Notes: generated by a model from the sequence alone, not told the origin. A stretch of 48,414 nt of DNA from Pseudoxanthomonas broegbernensis (GCF_014202435.1 NZ_JACHGU010000012.1:1-48414); one strand, 5' to 3'; numbered from the stretch's first letter, positions 33,384 through 42,552 are shown. Numbers and translations are program-made.

Positions 33384-35684
33384 GTGCGACTCCTCCCGCG
33401 CCTGCTGCCGCTGTCCCTGAGCATTGCCGTCTGTCTGCCCGCCCCCGCGCTGGCCGACGAGAAACCGTTGAGCTGGTCCCTGTGCCCGGCCGGCGACGTG
33501 CTGCCGTCGTTCGAGGGCGCGCCGGCCGCCGCCCTGCCCGGCGCGCCGGCGCGCAACGAACAGCCCACCGACATCGAGGGCGACCTGCTCAGCGGCACCG
33601 AGTCGCAGCCGCAATACCAGGGCAACGTGTCGCTGATCCGCGGCGACCAGTTCCTGGGCACCGACCACATGCGTTTCGACACCGAGGCCGGTACCTACGT
33701 GGCCGAGGGCAACGTGCGCTACCAGGATTCGGGCATCCGCATCGTGGCCGACCGCGCCGAGGGCGACCAGGACACCGACACCCACGTCATCCGCAACATC
33801 CGCTACCAGTTGGTGGATCGGCGCGGCAACGGCGGCGCCGACTCGATCGAGCTGCAGGGGCCGCTGGGGCAGTTGCGCCATTCCACCTACAGCACCTGCG
33901 ACCCTTCGCAGCAGGCCTGGGAACTGCGCGCGCAGCAGATCGACGTGGACAGCGACGAGGGCTTCGGCGTGGCCCGCAACGCGGTGCTGCGGATGGGACG
34001 CTTCCCGGTGCTGTACGTGCCGTGGGTCAAGTTCCCCATCGACGACCGCCGCCACACCGGCCTGCTGTATCCGTCGGTGAGCACCTCCGGGCGCAACGGC
34101 TTCGACTACCGCCAGCCCATCTACCTGAACCTGGCGCCGAACTACGACGCCACCCTGACCCCGCGCTGGATGAGCAAGCGCGGCCTCATGCTGGACAGCG
34201 AGTTCCGCTACCTCTACGAGGGCGGCCGCGGCATCGTCACCGCCGCGTACATGCCCAGCGACGAACTGCGCGACCGCGACCGCGGGCGCCTGACCTTCAC
34301 CGGCTACCACAACATCGACCGGCACTGGCAGGCGCGCGCCAGCCTGGGCTGGGTGAGCGACACCCGCTACGTGGAGGACTTCGCCAACCGCCTGGCCGGG
34401 GTGTCGGCCTCCTACCTGCGCAGCACCGCCGGGGTGTACGGCAGCGGGCAGTACTGGAACGCCGGGGCGATGGCCGAGCACTTCCAGCTCACCGACTACA
34501 CCCTGAGCGACGCCAACCTGCCCTACAGCCGGCTGCCGCGCGTGTTCGCCAACTGGGAGCGGCCGCTGAACCACTGGCTGGACGCGGGCGTATGGGCCGA
34601 GGCGGTGCGCTTCGAGCACAGCGAACGCCCCGGCGGCAGCCGCCTGGACCTGAAGCCCTACGTCTCGGCGCGCCTGGCCGGCCCCTCCTGGTACGTGACC
34701 CCGACCCTGGCCTGGCGCCACACCGCCTACCGGCTGGAACAGCAACTGGCGCAGCGCCTGGGCGGCGACGCCTCGCCCTCGCGCAGCCTGCCGGTGGCCA
34801 GTTTCGACGCGGGGGTGTACTTCGACCGGGCCACCACCCTGGGCGACGCCGCCTACCTGCACACCCTGGAACCGCGGCTGTTCTACCTCTACGCGCCCTA
34901 CCGCGACCAGAGCGGCCTGCCGCTGTTCGATACCCGTCCGTTCACGTTCAGTTGGGGCCAGTTGTTCCGCGACAACCGCTATTCCGGCGCCGACCGCCAG
35001 ACCGACGCCAACCAGCTCACCGTGGCCTTGAGCACGCGCCTGATCCGCCAGTCCGACGGGCGCGAGAAGCTGTCGGCCAGCATCGGCCAGATCCGCTACT
35101 TCGAGGACTCGCGGGTGGTGGCGCCGGGCGAGATCCCGGTGGAAAAGGGCAAGTCGGCCTGGGTGGCCGACGCCAACTACGTCATCAACGACCGCTGGAA
35201 CCTGGGCGCCTCCTACCAGTGGGACCCCAAGTTCCGCCGCGAGGACCTGGCCAGCATCCGCGCCCGCTACCTGTGGCCGGACGACGGCGTGGCCAACCTG
35301 AGCTACCGCTACCGCCGCGACCTGCTGGAGCAGGCCGACTTCTCCTTCCTGTACCCGGTCAGCCCGACCTGGAGCATCGTCGGCCGCTACTACCATTCCA
35401 TCAAGGACGACAAGCTGCTGGAGGCCATCGCCGGCGTGCAGTGGGACAGTTGCTGCATGGCGGTGCGCGCCCTGGCCCGGCGCTACGTGCACAACCGCGA
35501 GGGCGAGCTGGACAACGCCATCCAGGTCGAGTTCGTGCTCAAGGGCCTGGGCTCGGCCGGCCAGGACACGGAGCGCACCCTGCGCCGTGCTATTCTCGGC
35601 TACCACCGCGACGACCTGTACCTGGTGCCTCCCAGCAACACCACGCCAGATCGCGACGACTACGATCCGAACCTGATTCCGTGA
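33384..35684 (+). CDS. lptD: LPS assembly outer-membrane protein LptD
   Basis: LptD is the beta-barrel that, with LptE, inserts lipopolysaccharide into the outer leaflet. The product has a signal peptide (LLPLSLSIAVCLPAPALA), an OstA/LptA-like beta-jellyroll domain (about residues 60-190, with GNVSLIRGDQ and VRYQDSGIRIVADRAEG), and a large barrel ending in a C-terminal aromatic region. The cysteines needed for disulfide pairing are present: one near the mature N-terminus (SLCPAG), one in STCDPSQ and an adjacent pair in WDSCC. The start is uncertain: the GTG at 33384 gives a compact signal peptide, while an ATG at 33330 adds 18 residues. surA follows after 4 bases, the conserved lptD-surA-pdxA order. 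Confidence 0.95.
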   Translation: MRLLPRLLPLSLSIAVCLPAPALADEKPLSWSLCPAGDVLPSFEGAPAAALPGAPARNEQPTDIEGDLLSGTESQPQYQGNVSLIRGDQFLGTDHMRFDTEAGTYVAEGNVRYQDSGIRIVADRAEGDQDTDTHVIRNIRYQLVDRRGNGGADSIELQGPLGQLRHSTYSTCDPSQQAWELRAQQIDVDSDEGFGVARNAVLRMGRFPVLYVPWVKFPIDDRRHTGLLYPSVSTSGRNGFDYRQPIYLNLAPNYDATLTPRWMSKRGLMLDSEFRYLYEGGRGIVTAAYMPSDELRDRDRGRLTFTGYHNIDRHWQARASLGWVSDTRYVEDFANRLAGVSASYLRSTAGVYGSGQYWNAGAMAEHFQLTDYTLSDANLPYSRLPRVFANWERPLNHWLDAGVWAEAVRFEHSERPGGSRLDLKPYVSARLAGPSWYVTPTLAWRHTAYRLEQQLAQRLGGDASPSRSLPVASFDAGVYFDRATTLGDAAYLHTLEPRLFYLYAPYRDQSGLPLFDTRPFTFSWGQLFRDNRYSGADRQTDANQLTVALSTRLIRQSDGREKLSASIGQIRYFEDSRVVAPGEIPVEKGKSAWVADANYVINDRWNLGASYQWDPKFRREDLASIRARYLWPDDGVANLSYRYRRDLLEQADFSFLYPVSPTWSIVGRYYHSIKDDKLLEAIAGVQWDSCCMAVRALARRYVHNREGELDNAIQVEFVLKGLGSAGQDTERTLRRAILGYHRDDLYLVPPSNTTPDRDDYDPNLIP

Positions 35685-35688
35685 GCCC

Positions 35689-37026
35689 ATGAGCCGACGC
35701 CTTCCTGCGATCTTGCTGGCGGTTGCCGCCCTGCTGTCCGTCCCCTTCGCCGTTGTCGCCCAACAGGCGCAGCCGCTGGAGGGCATCGCCGCGATCGTCG
35801 ACGAGGACGTGATCCTGCAAAGCGAGCTGAACCTGGCCCTGCGCAACGTGGTGGCCCAGTACGCCGGGCGCGAGAACCAGCTCCCGCCGCGCGCGGTGCT
35901 GGAGCGGCAGGTGCTGGAGCGCCTGGTGCTGGTCAAGCTGCAGGTCGCCCGCGCCCATTCCAACGGCATCCGCATCGGCGACCAGGAGATCAACCAGACG
36001 GTGGCCGCCATCGCCCAGCAGAACGGCCTGACCGTCGACGGCCTGCGCCAGCGCCTGGTCGACGACGGCCTGAACTTCGAGGAGTTCCGTCGCTCGCTGG
36101 CCGACGAGATCACCGTGCAGCATATGCGCCAGAGCTTCGCCCAGCGGGTGAACGTGAGCGAGGGCGAGGTGGACGCGGCCCTGGCCCAGCAGGCCTCCGG
36201 CGGCCACCAGTACCGCCTGTCGCACATCCTGGTGGCCCTGCCCGACGGCGCCACCGCCGAGCAGATCGCCACCGGCCAGAGCAAGATCGACGGCATCAAG
36301 GGCGTCATCGAGAAGGGCGAGATGGACTTCGCCGCGGCCGCGGTGCGCTACTCCGACAGCCCCAACGCGCTGGAGGGCGGCGACCTGGGCTGGCGCACGC
36401 TGGACGAGATCCCGCCGGCGTTCGCCCAGCAGATCCGGCAACTGCAGCCGGGCGAGATCTTCGGCCCGGTACGCGGCGCCAGCGGCTTCCAGTTGCTGCG
36501 CCTGGCCGAGGTGCGCGACACCAACGACACCTCCGCGCAGAGCATCACCGAATACCACATCCGTCACATCCTGGTCCGGGTCAACGACCGCCAGGACGAG
36601 GCCGCCGCGCGCGCCAAGATCGACACCCTGCGCGCACGCATCGACGGCGGCGCCGACTTCCAGGAAGTGGCGCGCGAATCTTCCGAGGACAACGGCACCC
36701 GCGGCCAGGGCGGCGACCTGGGCTGGTTCCCGGCCGACGCCTACGGCGAAGACTTCGGCCGGCAGGTGACCGCACTGGCCGACGGCGACATCTCCCAGCC
36801 GTTCCGCAGCGAGGCCGGCTGGCACCTGCTGCAGCGCGTGGGCGAGCGCCAGAGCGACGTGACCGACCTCAACCGCCGCGGCCAGGTCCGCGAGACCATC
36901 GGCCGCCGCAAGCTGGAAGAGGAATACGAGCGCTACCTGCAGGAAATGCGGGGCGAGGCCTACGTCGTGTTCCGCGTCGGCGACCGCGCCGAGAGCGTGG
37001 GCGGCGCCTCGGTGCCCGGCGGCTGA
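35689..37026 (+). CDS. surA: Periplasmic chaperone / peptidyl-prolyl isomerase SurA
   Basis: SurA chaperones outer-membrane beta-barrel proteins, including LptD, through the periplasm. The 445-residue product has a signal peptide cleaved after about residue 24 (AVVAQ), an N-terminal chaperone domain (VDEDVILQSEL, about 30-160) and two parvulin domains. These are marked by RLSHILVALPDG with EGGDLGW, and HIRHILVRVND with GQGGDLGWF. It starts 4 bp after lptD and ends 2 bp before pdxA, so the three genes form one operon. Confidence 0.97.
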   Translation: MSRRLPAILLAVAALLSVPFAVVAQQAQPLEGIAAIVDEDVILQSELNLALRNVVAQYAGRENQLPPRAVLERQVLERLVLVKLQVARAHSNGIRIGDQEINQTVAAIAQQNGLTVDGLRQRLVDDGLNFEEFRRSLADEITVQHMRQSFAQRVNVSEGEVDAALAQQASGGHQYRLSHILVALPDGATAEQIATGQSKIDGIKGVIEKGEMDFAAAAVRYSDSPNALEGGDLGWRTLDEIPPAFAQQIRQLQPGEIFGPVRGASGFQLLRLAEVRDTNDTSAQSITEYHIRHILVRVNDRQDEAAARAKIDTLRARIDGGADFQEVARESSEDNGTRGQGGDLGWFPADAYGEDFGRQVTALADGDISQPFRSEAGWHLLQRVGERQSDVTDLNRRGQVRETIGRRKLEEEYERYLQEMRGEAYVVFRVGDRAESVGGASVPGG

Positions 37027-37028
37027 CC

Positions 37029-38018
37029 ATGGCCATGCCCCGGCTCGCGCTGGTTCCAGGTGAACCGGCCGGGGTCGGGCCGGAGCTGTGCGTGCGGCTG
37101 GCCCAGCGCCCGCGCAACGACTGCTCGCTGGTCGCCTTCGCCGACCCGGCCACCCTGGAAGCGGCCGCGCAGGCCCTGGGCCTGCCGCTGAACCTGCTGC
37201 ACGAGGACCACCCGGCGCATGCGCCCGGCGACCTGCCGCTGCGCATGTTCCCCAATGTCAACGCGGTGGCTTTCGGCCAGCCGGACCCGCGCAACGCCGG
37301 GGCGGTGATCGACGCCCTGCGCCAGGCCGCCACCGGCTGCCTGGGCGGCGCATTCGCGGGGATGGTCACCGGGCCGGTGCACAAGGCCACCATCAACCAG
37401 GGCGGCATCGCCTACACCGGCACCACCGAGCTGCTGGCCGAGCACGCCGGCCGCAAGGTGGTGATGATGCTGGCCAACGACATCGTCCGGGTGGCGCTGG
37501 CCACCACCCACCTGCCGCTGCGCCAGGTGCCCGACGCGATCGACGCCGGCCTGCTGCGCCACGTGCTGCACACCACCCACGCGGCGCTGCGGACCGACTT
37601 CGGCATCGCCGCGCCGGTGATCGCGGTGCTGGGCCTGAACCCGCACGCCGGCGAGGACGGCCACCTGGGCCGCGAGGAGATCGACACGATCGTCCCGGTG
37701 CTGGACGAACTGCGCGGGCAGGGCCTTGACCTGGTCGGCCCGCTGCCGGCCGACACCGCATTCCTGCCGGCCAAGCTGCGCGGCTTCGACGCGGTGCTGG
37801 CGATGTACCACGACCAGGGCCTGCCGGTGCTCAAGTACAGCGGTTTCGAGCGCGCGGTGAACCTGACCCTGGGCCTGCCCTACCCGCGCGTGGCGGTGGA
37901 CCATGGCACCGCCCTGGACCTGGCCGGCCGGGGCCTGGCCGATCCGTCCAGCCTGGAAGCGGCCGTGGCCACCTGTGCCCGCATGGCCGCCCAGCGCCCC
38001 GCTCCCGCGCCGCTGTAG
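37029..38018 (+). CDS. pdxA: 4-Hydroxythreonine-4-phosphate dehydrogenase PdxA
   Basis: PdxA oxidises 4-phosphohydroxy-L-threonine in DXP-dependent pyridoxal phosphate synthesis. The 329-residue protein has the N-terminal LVPGEPAGVGPELCVRL, the phosphate-binding MVTGPVHKATINQGG, metal-binding histidines in TTHLPLRQVP, and the signature LGLNPHAGEDGHLGREE with MYHDQGLPVLKY. It is third in the lptD-surA-pdxA operon. The usual next genes (rsmA/ksgA, apaG, apaH) are not here; a convergent sensor kinase follows. Its TAG stop lies within a GTAGGAG sequence resembling the head of the REP family. Confidence 0.97.
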   Translation: MAMPRLALVPGEPAGVGPELCVRLAQRPRNDCSLVAFADPATLEAAAQALGLPLNLLHEDHPAHAPGDLPLRMFPNVNAVAFGQPDPRNAGAVIDALRQAATGCLGGAFAGMVTGPVHKATINQGGIAYTGTTELLAEHAGRKVVMMLANDIVRVALATTHLPLRQVPDAIDAGLLRHVLHTTHAALRTDFGIAAPVIAVLGLNPHAGEDGHLGREEIDTIVPVLDELRGQGLDLVGPLPADTAFLPAKLRGFDAVLAMYHDQGLPVLKYSGFERAVNLTLGLPYPRVAVDHGTALDLAGRGLADPSSLEAAVATCARMAAQRPAPAPL

Positions 38019-38080
38019 GAGCCGGGTACGGCCGGCAACCGGCAACCGGCGGGCCTGGATGCCCGGATCACAATCCGGGC
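38014..38080. repeat. REP-like remnant and hairpin between convergent pdxA and phoQ
   Basis: The gap begins with GTAGGAGCCGGGTACGGCCG, a degenerate REP head that supplies the pdxA stop. It is followed by a short repeat (GGCAACC twice) and a perfect 8-bp hairpin (GCCCGGAT / ATCCGGGC, 38061-38068 and 38073-38080) whose loop overlaps the phoQ stop codon. No T-run follows on either strand, so an intrinsic terminator is only possible. Confidence 0.45.
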
Positions 38081-39513
38081 GGCAACGTCACCTCGAAACG
38101 CGCACCGCCCAGTTCGGGCGCGCGGGTCACCTGCAGCTCGCCGCGGTAATCGCGCACCAGGTCCTGCACGATCGACAGGCCGATGCCGTGGCCCTGTACC
38201 CTCTCGTCGCCCCGCACGCCGCGCTGCAGCACCTTGGCCACGTCCTCCGGGGCGATGCCGGGGCCGTCGTCATCCACCGCCATCAGCAGGCCGGCACGGC
38301 GGTTCGGTGCCGCCGGCCCCGGCCGGGCGGTCAGCAGCACGCGCCGGTTGGCCCACTTGAAGGCATTCTCCAGCAGGTTGCCCAGCAGTTCCTGCAGGTC
38401 GCCGGCCTCGCCGTAGAACTGCACGCCCGGAGCGATGTCGAACTCGCACAGCACGCCCTTGGCCGCGTACACCTTCTCCAGCCCGCGCACGATTTCCTCG
38501 GCGGTGGATTCCAGCGGCACCGGCGCGGAGAACAGCTTGTGGCCGCCGGAGGCCGCACGCGCCAACTGGTAGGACACCAGGTCGTTCATGCGCTTGAGCT
38601 GCGCGTCCAGTTCCTGGCGCAGCACGGCCTCGGCCGGGCTGTCCTCGCCACTGCCGGCATCGAGCTGGGTGCGCAGCACCGCCAGCGGCGTCTTCAGGCT
38701 GTGGGCCAGGTCGGCCAGGGTGTTGCGCTGGCGCTCCAGGTGCTCGCGCTCGCTGTCGATCAGCGCGTTGATGCTTTCGGTCAGCGGCTCCAGCTCGCGC
38801 GGGTGGCGCGCGCTCATGCGCTGCAACTGGCCGCGCTGGACGCGGGTCAGTTCCGCGATCACCCGCTTGAGCGGGCGCAGGCTCCACTGCAGGATCACCG
38901 TCTGCAGCAGCAGCAGGATCAGGCCGGCGCCGCCCAGGTAGATCCACAGCGCGCCGCGGAACACGCGCACCTGCGCGGCCAGCGTCTGCGCGTCCTCCAT
39001 CACGTAGATGGTGTAGGGGAACTCGGCTTCCGGCTCGCGCTCGGCCCAGATCAGGCCGATGCCGTAGCGGTAGACCTCGCCCTGGCTGCCGTCGATCTGG
39101 GTGATCGCCAGCGGGCCTTCGAAACGTTCCTCGCGCGCCGGCAGCACCCCGCTCACCTCCGGCAGCAGCGGCCCCTCGGCCGACAGCGACGCCCAGTGCC
39201 CGTTGGGCAGCACCACCTCGGCGTACAGGCCGCTGCCGGGCCGGTGGAAGCGCGGGTCGGGGCCCAGCTCGGGCGTGTACAGCGAGCCGTCGCGGCCGAA
39301 GTCGATGTTGTCCGCGTACGCCATGGCGTAGCTCTTCAGCCGCTGGCGCAGGTTGTTCTGGGCGGTCTCGGCGAAGGCGCGGTCCAGGGCGTAGCCGGCC
39401 AGCATCAGGAACGCGATCAGCCCGAGGCTGGCGGCCATGAGTTGCCGCGCCTTGAGCGAACGCGGCCGCCACGGCCTGAATCCGCTGCCTTCCCCTGCCA
39501 CCTTGTCCATCAT
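38068..39513 (-). CDS. phoQ: PhoQ-like sensor histidine kinase
   Basis: The 481-residue membrane kinase has a first helix at about residues 24-44, a periplasmic sensor domain (about 45-185), a second helix (WIYLGGAGLILLLLQTVIL), and a HAMP-like segment. The phospho-acceptor box is LADLAHSLKTPLAVLRTQL, and the ATPase has N box ELLGNLLENAFKWA, DDDGPGI and GHGIGLSIVQDLV. The HSLKTPLAV box and the DNA-binding partner next door match the PhoQ group of xanthomonads. The sensor domain is less acidic than enterobacterial PhoQ, so the Mg2+/peptide signal is not certain. Two adjacent ATGs (39513, 39510) are possible. It lies 25 bp after phoP. Confidence 0.88.
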   Translation of the reverse strand: MMDKVAGEGSGFRPWRPRSLKARQLMAASLGLIAFLMLAGYALDRAFAETAQNNLRQRLKSYAMAYADNIDFGRDGSLYTPELGPDPRFHRPGSGLYAEVVLPNGHWASLSAEGPLLPEVSGVLPAREERFEGPLAITQIDGSQGEVYRYGIGLIWAEREPEAEFPYTIYVMEDAQTLAAQVRVFRGALWIYLGGAGLILLLLQTVILQWSLRPLKRVIAELTRVQRGQLQRMSARHPRELEPLTESINALIDSEREHLERQRNTLADLAHSLKTPLAVLRTQLDAGSGEDSPAEAVLRQELDAQLKRMNDLVSYQLARAASGGHKLFSAPVPLESTAEEIVRGLEKVYAAKGVLCEFDIAPGVQFYGEAGDLQELLGNLLENAFKWANRRVLLTARPGPAAPNRRAGLLMAVDDDGPGIAPEDVAKVLQRGVRGDERVQGHGIGLSIVQDLVRDYRGELQVTRAPELGGARFEVTLPPGL

Positions 39514-39538
39514 GCGGCGGCTCCGTGCTGCCGCCGGC

Positions 39539-40222
39539 TCAGCCGTCGGTGCGCGGAATCGCGAAGCGGTAGCCGCGGCCGCGCACGGTCTCGATCGGCT
39601 TCAACTCGCCTTCCGGGTCCAGCTTCTTGCGCAGGCGGCCGATGAAGACCTCCAGCACGTTGGAGTCGCGGTCGAAGTCCTGCTGGTAGATGTGCTCGGT
39701 CAGGTCGGCCTTGGAGACCAGTTCGCCGGCATGCATCATCAGGTACTCCAGCACCTTGTACTCGTAGCTGGTGAGGTCGACGTTGCTGCCGTTGACGCTG
39801 ACCGTCTGCGCGGCCAGGTCCAGCGCCACCGGGCCGCATTCGAGCACCGGCTTGCTCCAGCCGGCGGCACGGCGCACCAGCGCGTTCAAACGCGCCAGCA
39901 GCTCCTCGACGTGGAATGGCTTGACCAGGTAGTCGTCGGCGCCCTGCTTGAGGCCCTCGACCTTGTCCTGCCAGCTCGAGCGCGCGGTGAGGATGAGCAC
40001 CGGGAAGTTCTTGCCCTCGTCGCGCAGCGCCTTGACCAGTTCCATGCCCGACATCTTCGGCAGGCCCAGGTCGATGATGGCCACGTCGAACGGCACCTCG
40101 CGGCCCATGTACAGGCCCTCCTCGCCATCCTGCGCAGCATCGACCGCGAAGCCTTCGCGCTTCAGCCGCGCAGCGAGCGTCTCGCGCAATGGCGCTTCGT
40201 CTTCGACCAGAAGGATACGCAT
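39539..40222 (-). CDS. phoP: PhoP-like OmpR-family response regulator
   Basis: The 227-residue regulator has a receiver domain (MRILLVEDEAPLRETLAARL, phospho-acceptor Asp51 in AIIDLGLPK, conserved Lys in DDYLVKPFH) and a winged-helix DNA-binding domain (about 130-225). The latter shows DLTSYEYKVLEYLMMHAGEL and VFIGRLRKKL...VRGRGYRF. GGGAGA precedes the ATG. It is cotranscribed with the kinase gene downstream. In xanthomonads the closest characterised relative is PhoP, acting on envelope and cation stress genes; the regulon here is not known. Confidence 0.92.
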   Translation of the reverse strand: MRILLVEDEAPLRETLAARLKREGFAVDAAQDGEEGLYMGREVPFDVAIIDLGLPKMSGMELVKALRDEGKNFPVLILTARSSWQDKVEGLKQGADDYLVKPFHVEELLARLNALVRRAAGWSKPVLECGPVALDLAAQTVSVNGSNVDLTSYEYKVLEYLMMHAGELVSKADLTEHIYQQDFDRDSNVLEVFIGRLRKKLDPEGELKPIETVRGRGYRFAIPRTDG

Positions 40223-40284
40223 GCACTCTCCCTGAGTTGCGGTGGTTGGGGAACCCGGGCCCGGCCGAGCCGGCGGACCATCGT

Positions 40285-40680
40285 CTACGGATCGCCGTGA
40301 TCGCCGCGTCGCGGGGCGGCGCGCACGGGGCCTGGATCGTCCATATAGCGGACCCGGCCGTGATCGTCCATGTATTTGATGCGGGTGATGCTGCGGCCCT
40401 CGAACGGGACCTGCTCGGCACCCAGGATCTGGCCGCCCGTGCTTCGCTGCACCCGGCGCACCGCCTCGGACATCGAGCGAGGCTGCTGCGGCCGCGATTC
40501 CATCGCTCGCGCCTCGGCCGGGGGATTGCGGAACGAGGGCGCCGGGCGGGGCGCCGGCGGCGGCTCGGCGACGGGCGGCTGGGCCGGCATCGCGTTGCGG
40601 GCAGGCGACTGCGCGCCCGCCACGACGGGCAGCACGAGCGACAACACGACGACGACGAGACGGCAAAGCGAACGGGACAT
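40285..40680 (-). CDS. Small exported PepSY-like protein upstream of phoPQ
   Basis: The 131-residue product has a signal peptide (LVVVVLSLVLPVVAGAQ), a Pro/Ala-rich low-complexity linker, and a C-terminal segment AVRRVQRSTGGQILGAEQVP followed by SITRIKYMDDHGRVRYMDDP. That segment resembles a PepSY fold, as in small periplasmic proteins encoded next to two-component systems. It lies 62 bp upstream of phoP on the same strand and may modulate the sensor kinase. The family assignment is tentative. The gap to dusA is 173 bp with nothing recognised. Confidence 0.65.
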   Translation of the reverse strand: MSRSLCRLVVVVLSLVLPVVAGAQSPARNAMPAQPPVAEPPPAPRPAPSFRNPPAEARAMESRPQQPRSMSEAVRRVQRSTGGQILGAEQVPFEGRSITRIKYMDDHGRVRYMDDPGPVRAAPRRGDHGDP

Positions 40681-40853
40681 CGATCACATCCTAACGGATT
40701 GGCGGTGCCTCCCGGCAAGGTGCGCAGGCCGGGACACGGGCATTGGATGCAGGGGATGTTCGTTATGAAGCGGTGAATCCGGTCTGAACTTATCCACATG
40801 CGGCTTGTGGCGGTTCAGAGACGGACGGACGGCCGTCGCGGCAAGGCCCGCGG

Positions 40854-41816
40854 TCACGCAGCGCGGCGCTGCCCGGTGGCCGCTTGCAAAGCCCGCTCCA
40901 CCAGCGCCCACCCGGCATCGGGCCGGTGCGCGCCTTCGCTCAGCACCTGCCGGAACGCACGTCCGCCGGGCTGGCCATGGAACAGACCCAGCACGTGGCG
41001 GACGATGTGCTTCAACGCGCCGCCCTCGGCCATGCGCGCCTCCGCGTAGGGACGCAGCGCTTGCAGCAGTTGCGCGCGTTCGCGCAGCTCGCCACCGTAC
41101 AGCGCCACGTCCAGCCGGTGCAGCAGGTAGGGATCGTGATACGCCGCACGGCCGAGCATCGCCCCGTCCACCCGCGCCAGTTGCGCCTGCACCTGCTCGA
41201 GGCTGGCGATGCCGCCGTTGACCAGCACCTGCAGGTCCGGGCGCTCGGACTTCAATCGCCAGGCCCACTCGTAGCGCAGCGGCGGAACCTCGCGGTTCTC
41301 CTTCGGCGACAGCCCTTGCAGCCAGGCGTTGCGCGCATGGACGACGAAGCTGCCGCAGCCGGCCGCGGCCACGGTGTCGACGAAGGTGCGGAAGCGATCG
41401 TAGTCGTGCTCCTCGTCCACGCCCAGGCGGCACTTCACCGTGACCGGCACGCGCACCGCCGCAGCCATCGCCGCCACGCAATCGGCCACCAGCGCGGGTT
41501 CCTTCATCAGGCAGGCGCCGAACCGGCCAGCCTGCACGCGGTCGGAAGGGCAGCCGCAGTTGAGGTTGATCTCGTCGTAGCCCCACTCCGCCCCGATCCG
41601 CGCCGCCCGCGCCAGCAGTGCCGGCTCGCTGCCGCCCAGTTGCAGCGCGACGGGGTGCTCGACCGGATCGAAGCCGAGCAGGCGTTCGCGGTCGCCCAGG
41701 ACCACGGCGTTGGCATGGACCATTTCGGTATACAGCCGCGCATGCGGCGCCAGCAGCCGATGGAAGAACCGGCAGTGGCGGTCGGTCCAGTCCATCATCG
41801 GGGCCACGGCAATCAT
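40854..41816 (-). CDS. dusA: tRNA-dihydrouridine(20/20a) synthase DusA
   Basis: DusA reduces uridine 20 (and 20a) of tRNA with FMN and NADPH. The protein has the N-terminal IAVAPMMDWTDRHCRFFHRL, FMN-site motifs ALQLGGSEPALLARA, NLNCGCPSDRVQ with the catalytic cysteine, VTVKCRLGVDEEHDY, VVHARNAWLQGLSPKENRE and VLVNGGIASLEQ. All are DusA-type. The start is at 41816; an ATG at 41855 would add residues that come from the element inserted at the gene's 5' end. The gene's first ~50 bases recur imperfectly at 48269-48318, marking the attachment site of the island to its right. Integration appears to have restored a functional 5' end. Confidence 0.95.
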   Translation of the reverse strand: MIAVAPMMDWTDRHCRFFHRLLAPHARLYTEMVHANAVVLGDRERLLGFDPVEHPVALQLGGSEPALLARAARIGAEWGYDEINLNCGCPSDRVQAGRFGACLMKEPALVADCVAAMAAAVRVPVTVKCRLGVDEEHDYDRFRTFVDTVAAAGCGSFVVHARNAWLQGLSPKENREVPPLRYEWAWRLKSERPDLQVLVNGGIASLEQVQAQLARVDGAMLGRAAYHDPYLLHRLDVALYGGELRERAQLLQALRPYAEARMAEGGALKHIVRHVLGLFHGQPGGRAFRQVLSEGAHRPDAGWALVERALQAATGQRRAA

Positions 41817-41832
41817 TTTTCCATTGTAATTC
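41781..41832. repeat. Left attachment site within the dusA 5' end
   Basis: GTCGGTCCAGTCCATCATCG onward matches 48269-48318 in the same orientation, with an exact 15-base core CCAGTCCATCATCGG (41787-41801 and 48275-48289). Several mismatches follow the core. The core encodes the PMMDWTD start of DusA. Confidence 0.85.
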
Positions 41833-41870
41833 AATTGCTTATCCAATAAAATCATGTGCATAAATCGGGC

Positions 41871-41946
41871 GTGTGCACTCCCGTGTGCACTGGATTTCGC
41901 CCCGGTTCGCCCCTCTACGACGGCTCAGTGCACACATAGCGCACAC
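41871..41946. repeat. Short direct and inverted repeats beside the attachment site
   Basis: GTGTGCAC occurs at 41871-41878 and 41883-41890, its inverse GTGCACAC at 41928-41935, and the near-inverse GCGCACAC at 41939-41946, all between the left core and the integrase ATG. The spacing suits arm-type binding sites for an integrase or its excision factor, or an operator for the integrase gene. No function is shown. Confidence 0.45.
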
Positions 41947-41951
41947 GAAAC

Positions 41952-42510
41952 ATGGCGACGATCATCCGGCTGCGGTCGGGCCACTGGCGGGTCCAGGTCC
42001 GACGCAAACAATCGTATGTCAGCCAGACCTTACGCCGGATCGATCTTGGCGAATCCACGCTCGACGACCTTCGCCCACTTGGTCGACCTGCACGTCAATG
42101 ACATGTGCGAGGTCGGCAAGGCGCCCCGCCGCTCCAAGCAGTTCACCCTCAACGCACTCAAGGACAAGCTCGGCAAGCTCAAGCTCAAGGACCTGACCCG
42201 CGAGCGACTGATCCAGTTCGGCAAGGATCGGGCGAAGGAAGGCGCCGGCCCGTCACGCTGAGCGCGGACTTCGGCTACCTCAAGCTGGTCCTCACGCACA
42301 CCGCCACCGTGCACGGCATCGACGTCAAGGTCGAGCCCGTGGATCTGGCACGCGTCGCCCTCAAGCGCCCGGGCCTGATCGGCAAGTCACGCCAGCGCGA
42401 CCGGCGCCCGACCGCGGACGAGATCAAGCGCCTGCTCGACCACTTCGACGGCAACCGCCGCCTGAGCATCCCGATGGGCCGCATCGTGCGCTTCGCCCGC
42501 ATTGGCGTGC
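41952..42510 (+). pseudogene. Tyrosine-type site-specific integrase, frameshifted and truncated
   Basis: Pieces of one integrase are readable in three frames. The N-terminus MATIIRLRSGHWRVQVRRKQ starts at the ATG at 41952. The core-binding domain (TTFAHLVDLHVNDM, FTLNALKDKLGKLKLKDLTR, IQFGKDRAKEGAGP) lies in a second frame. The next part (TLSADFGYLKLVLTHTATVH, EPVDLARVALKRPGLIGKS, DRRPTADEIKRLLDHFD) lies in a third. A segment of the arm domain is missing. Resemblance stops around 42510, before the catalytic Arg-His-Arg-Tyr region. The element therefore has no functional recombinase of its own. Confidence 0.88.
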
Positions 42511-42552
42511 GCCGAGCCTGCGAGGTAGTCCGACAGAGCCGCCCGACGTGGT

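Noticed and set aside
33165-36308. Long open frame (1047 codons) antisense to lptD and surA
   Set aside because: The low-complexity Val/Ala/Gln/His-rich translation is typical of an antisense shadow. lptD and surA are certain.
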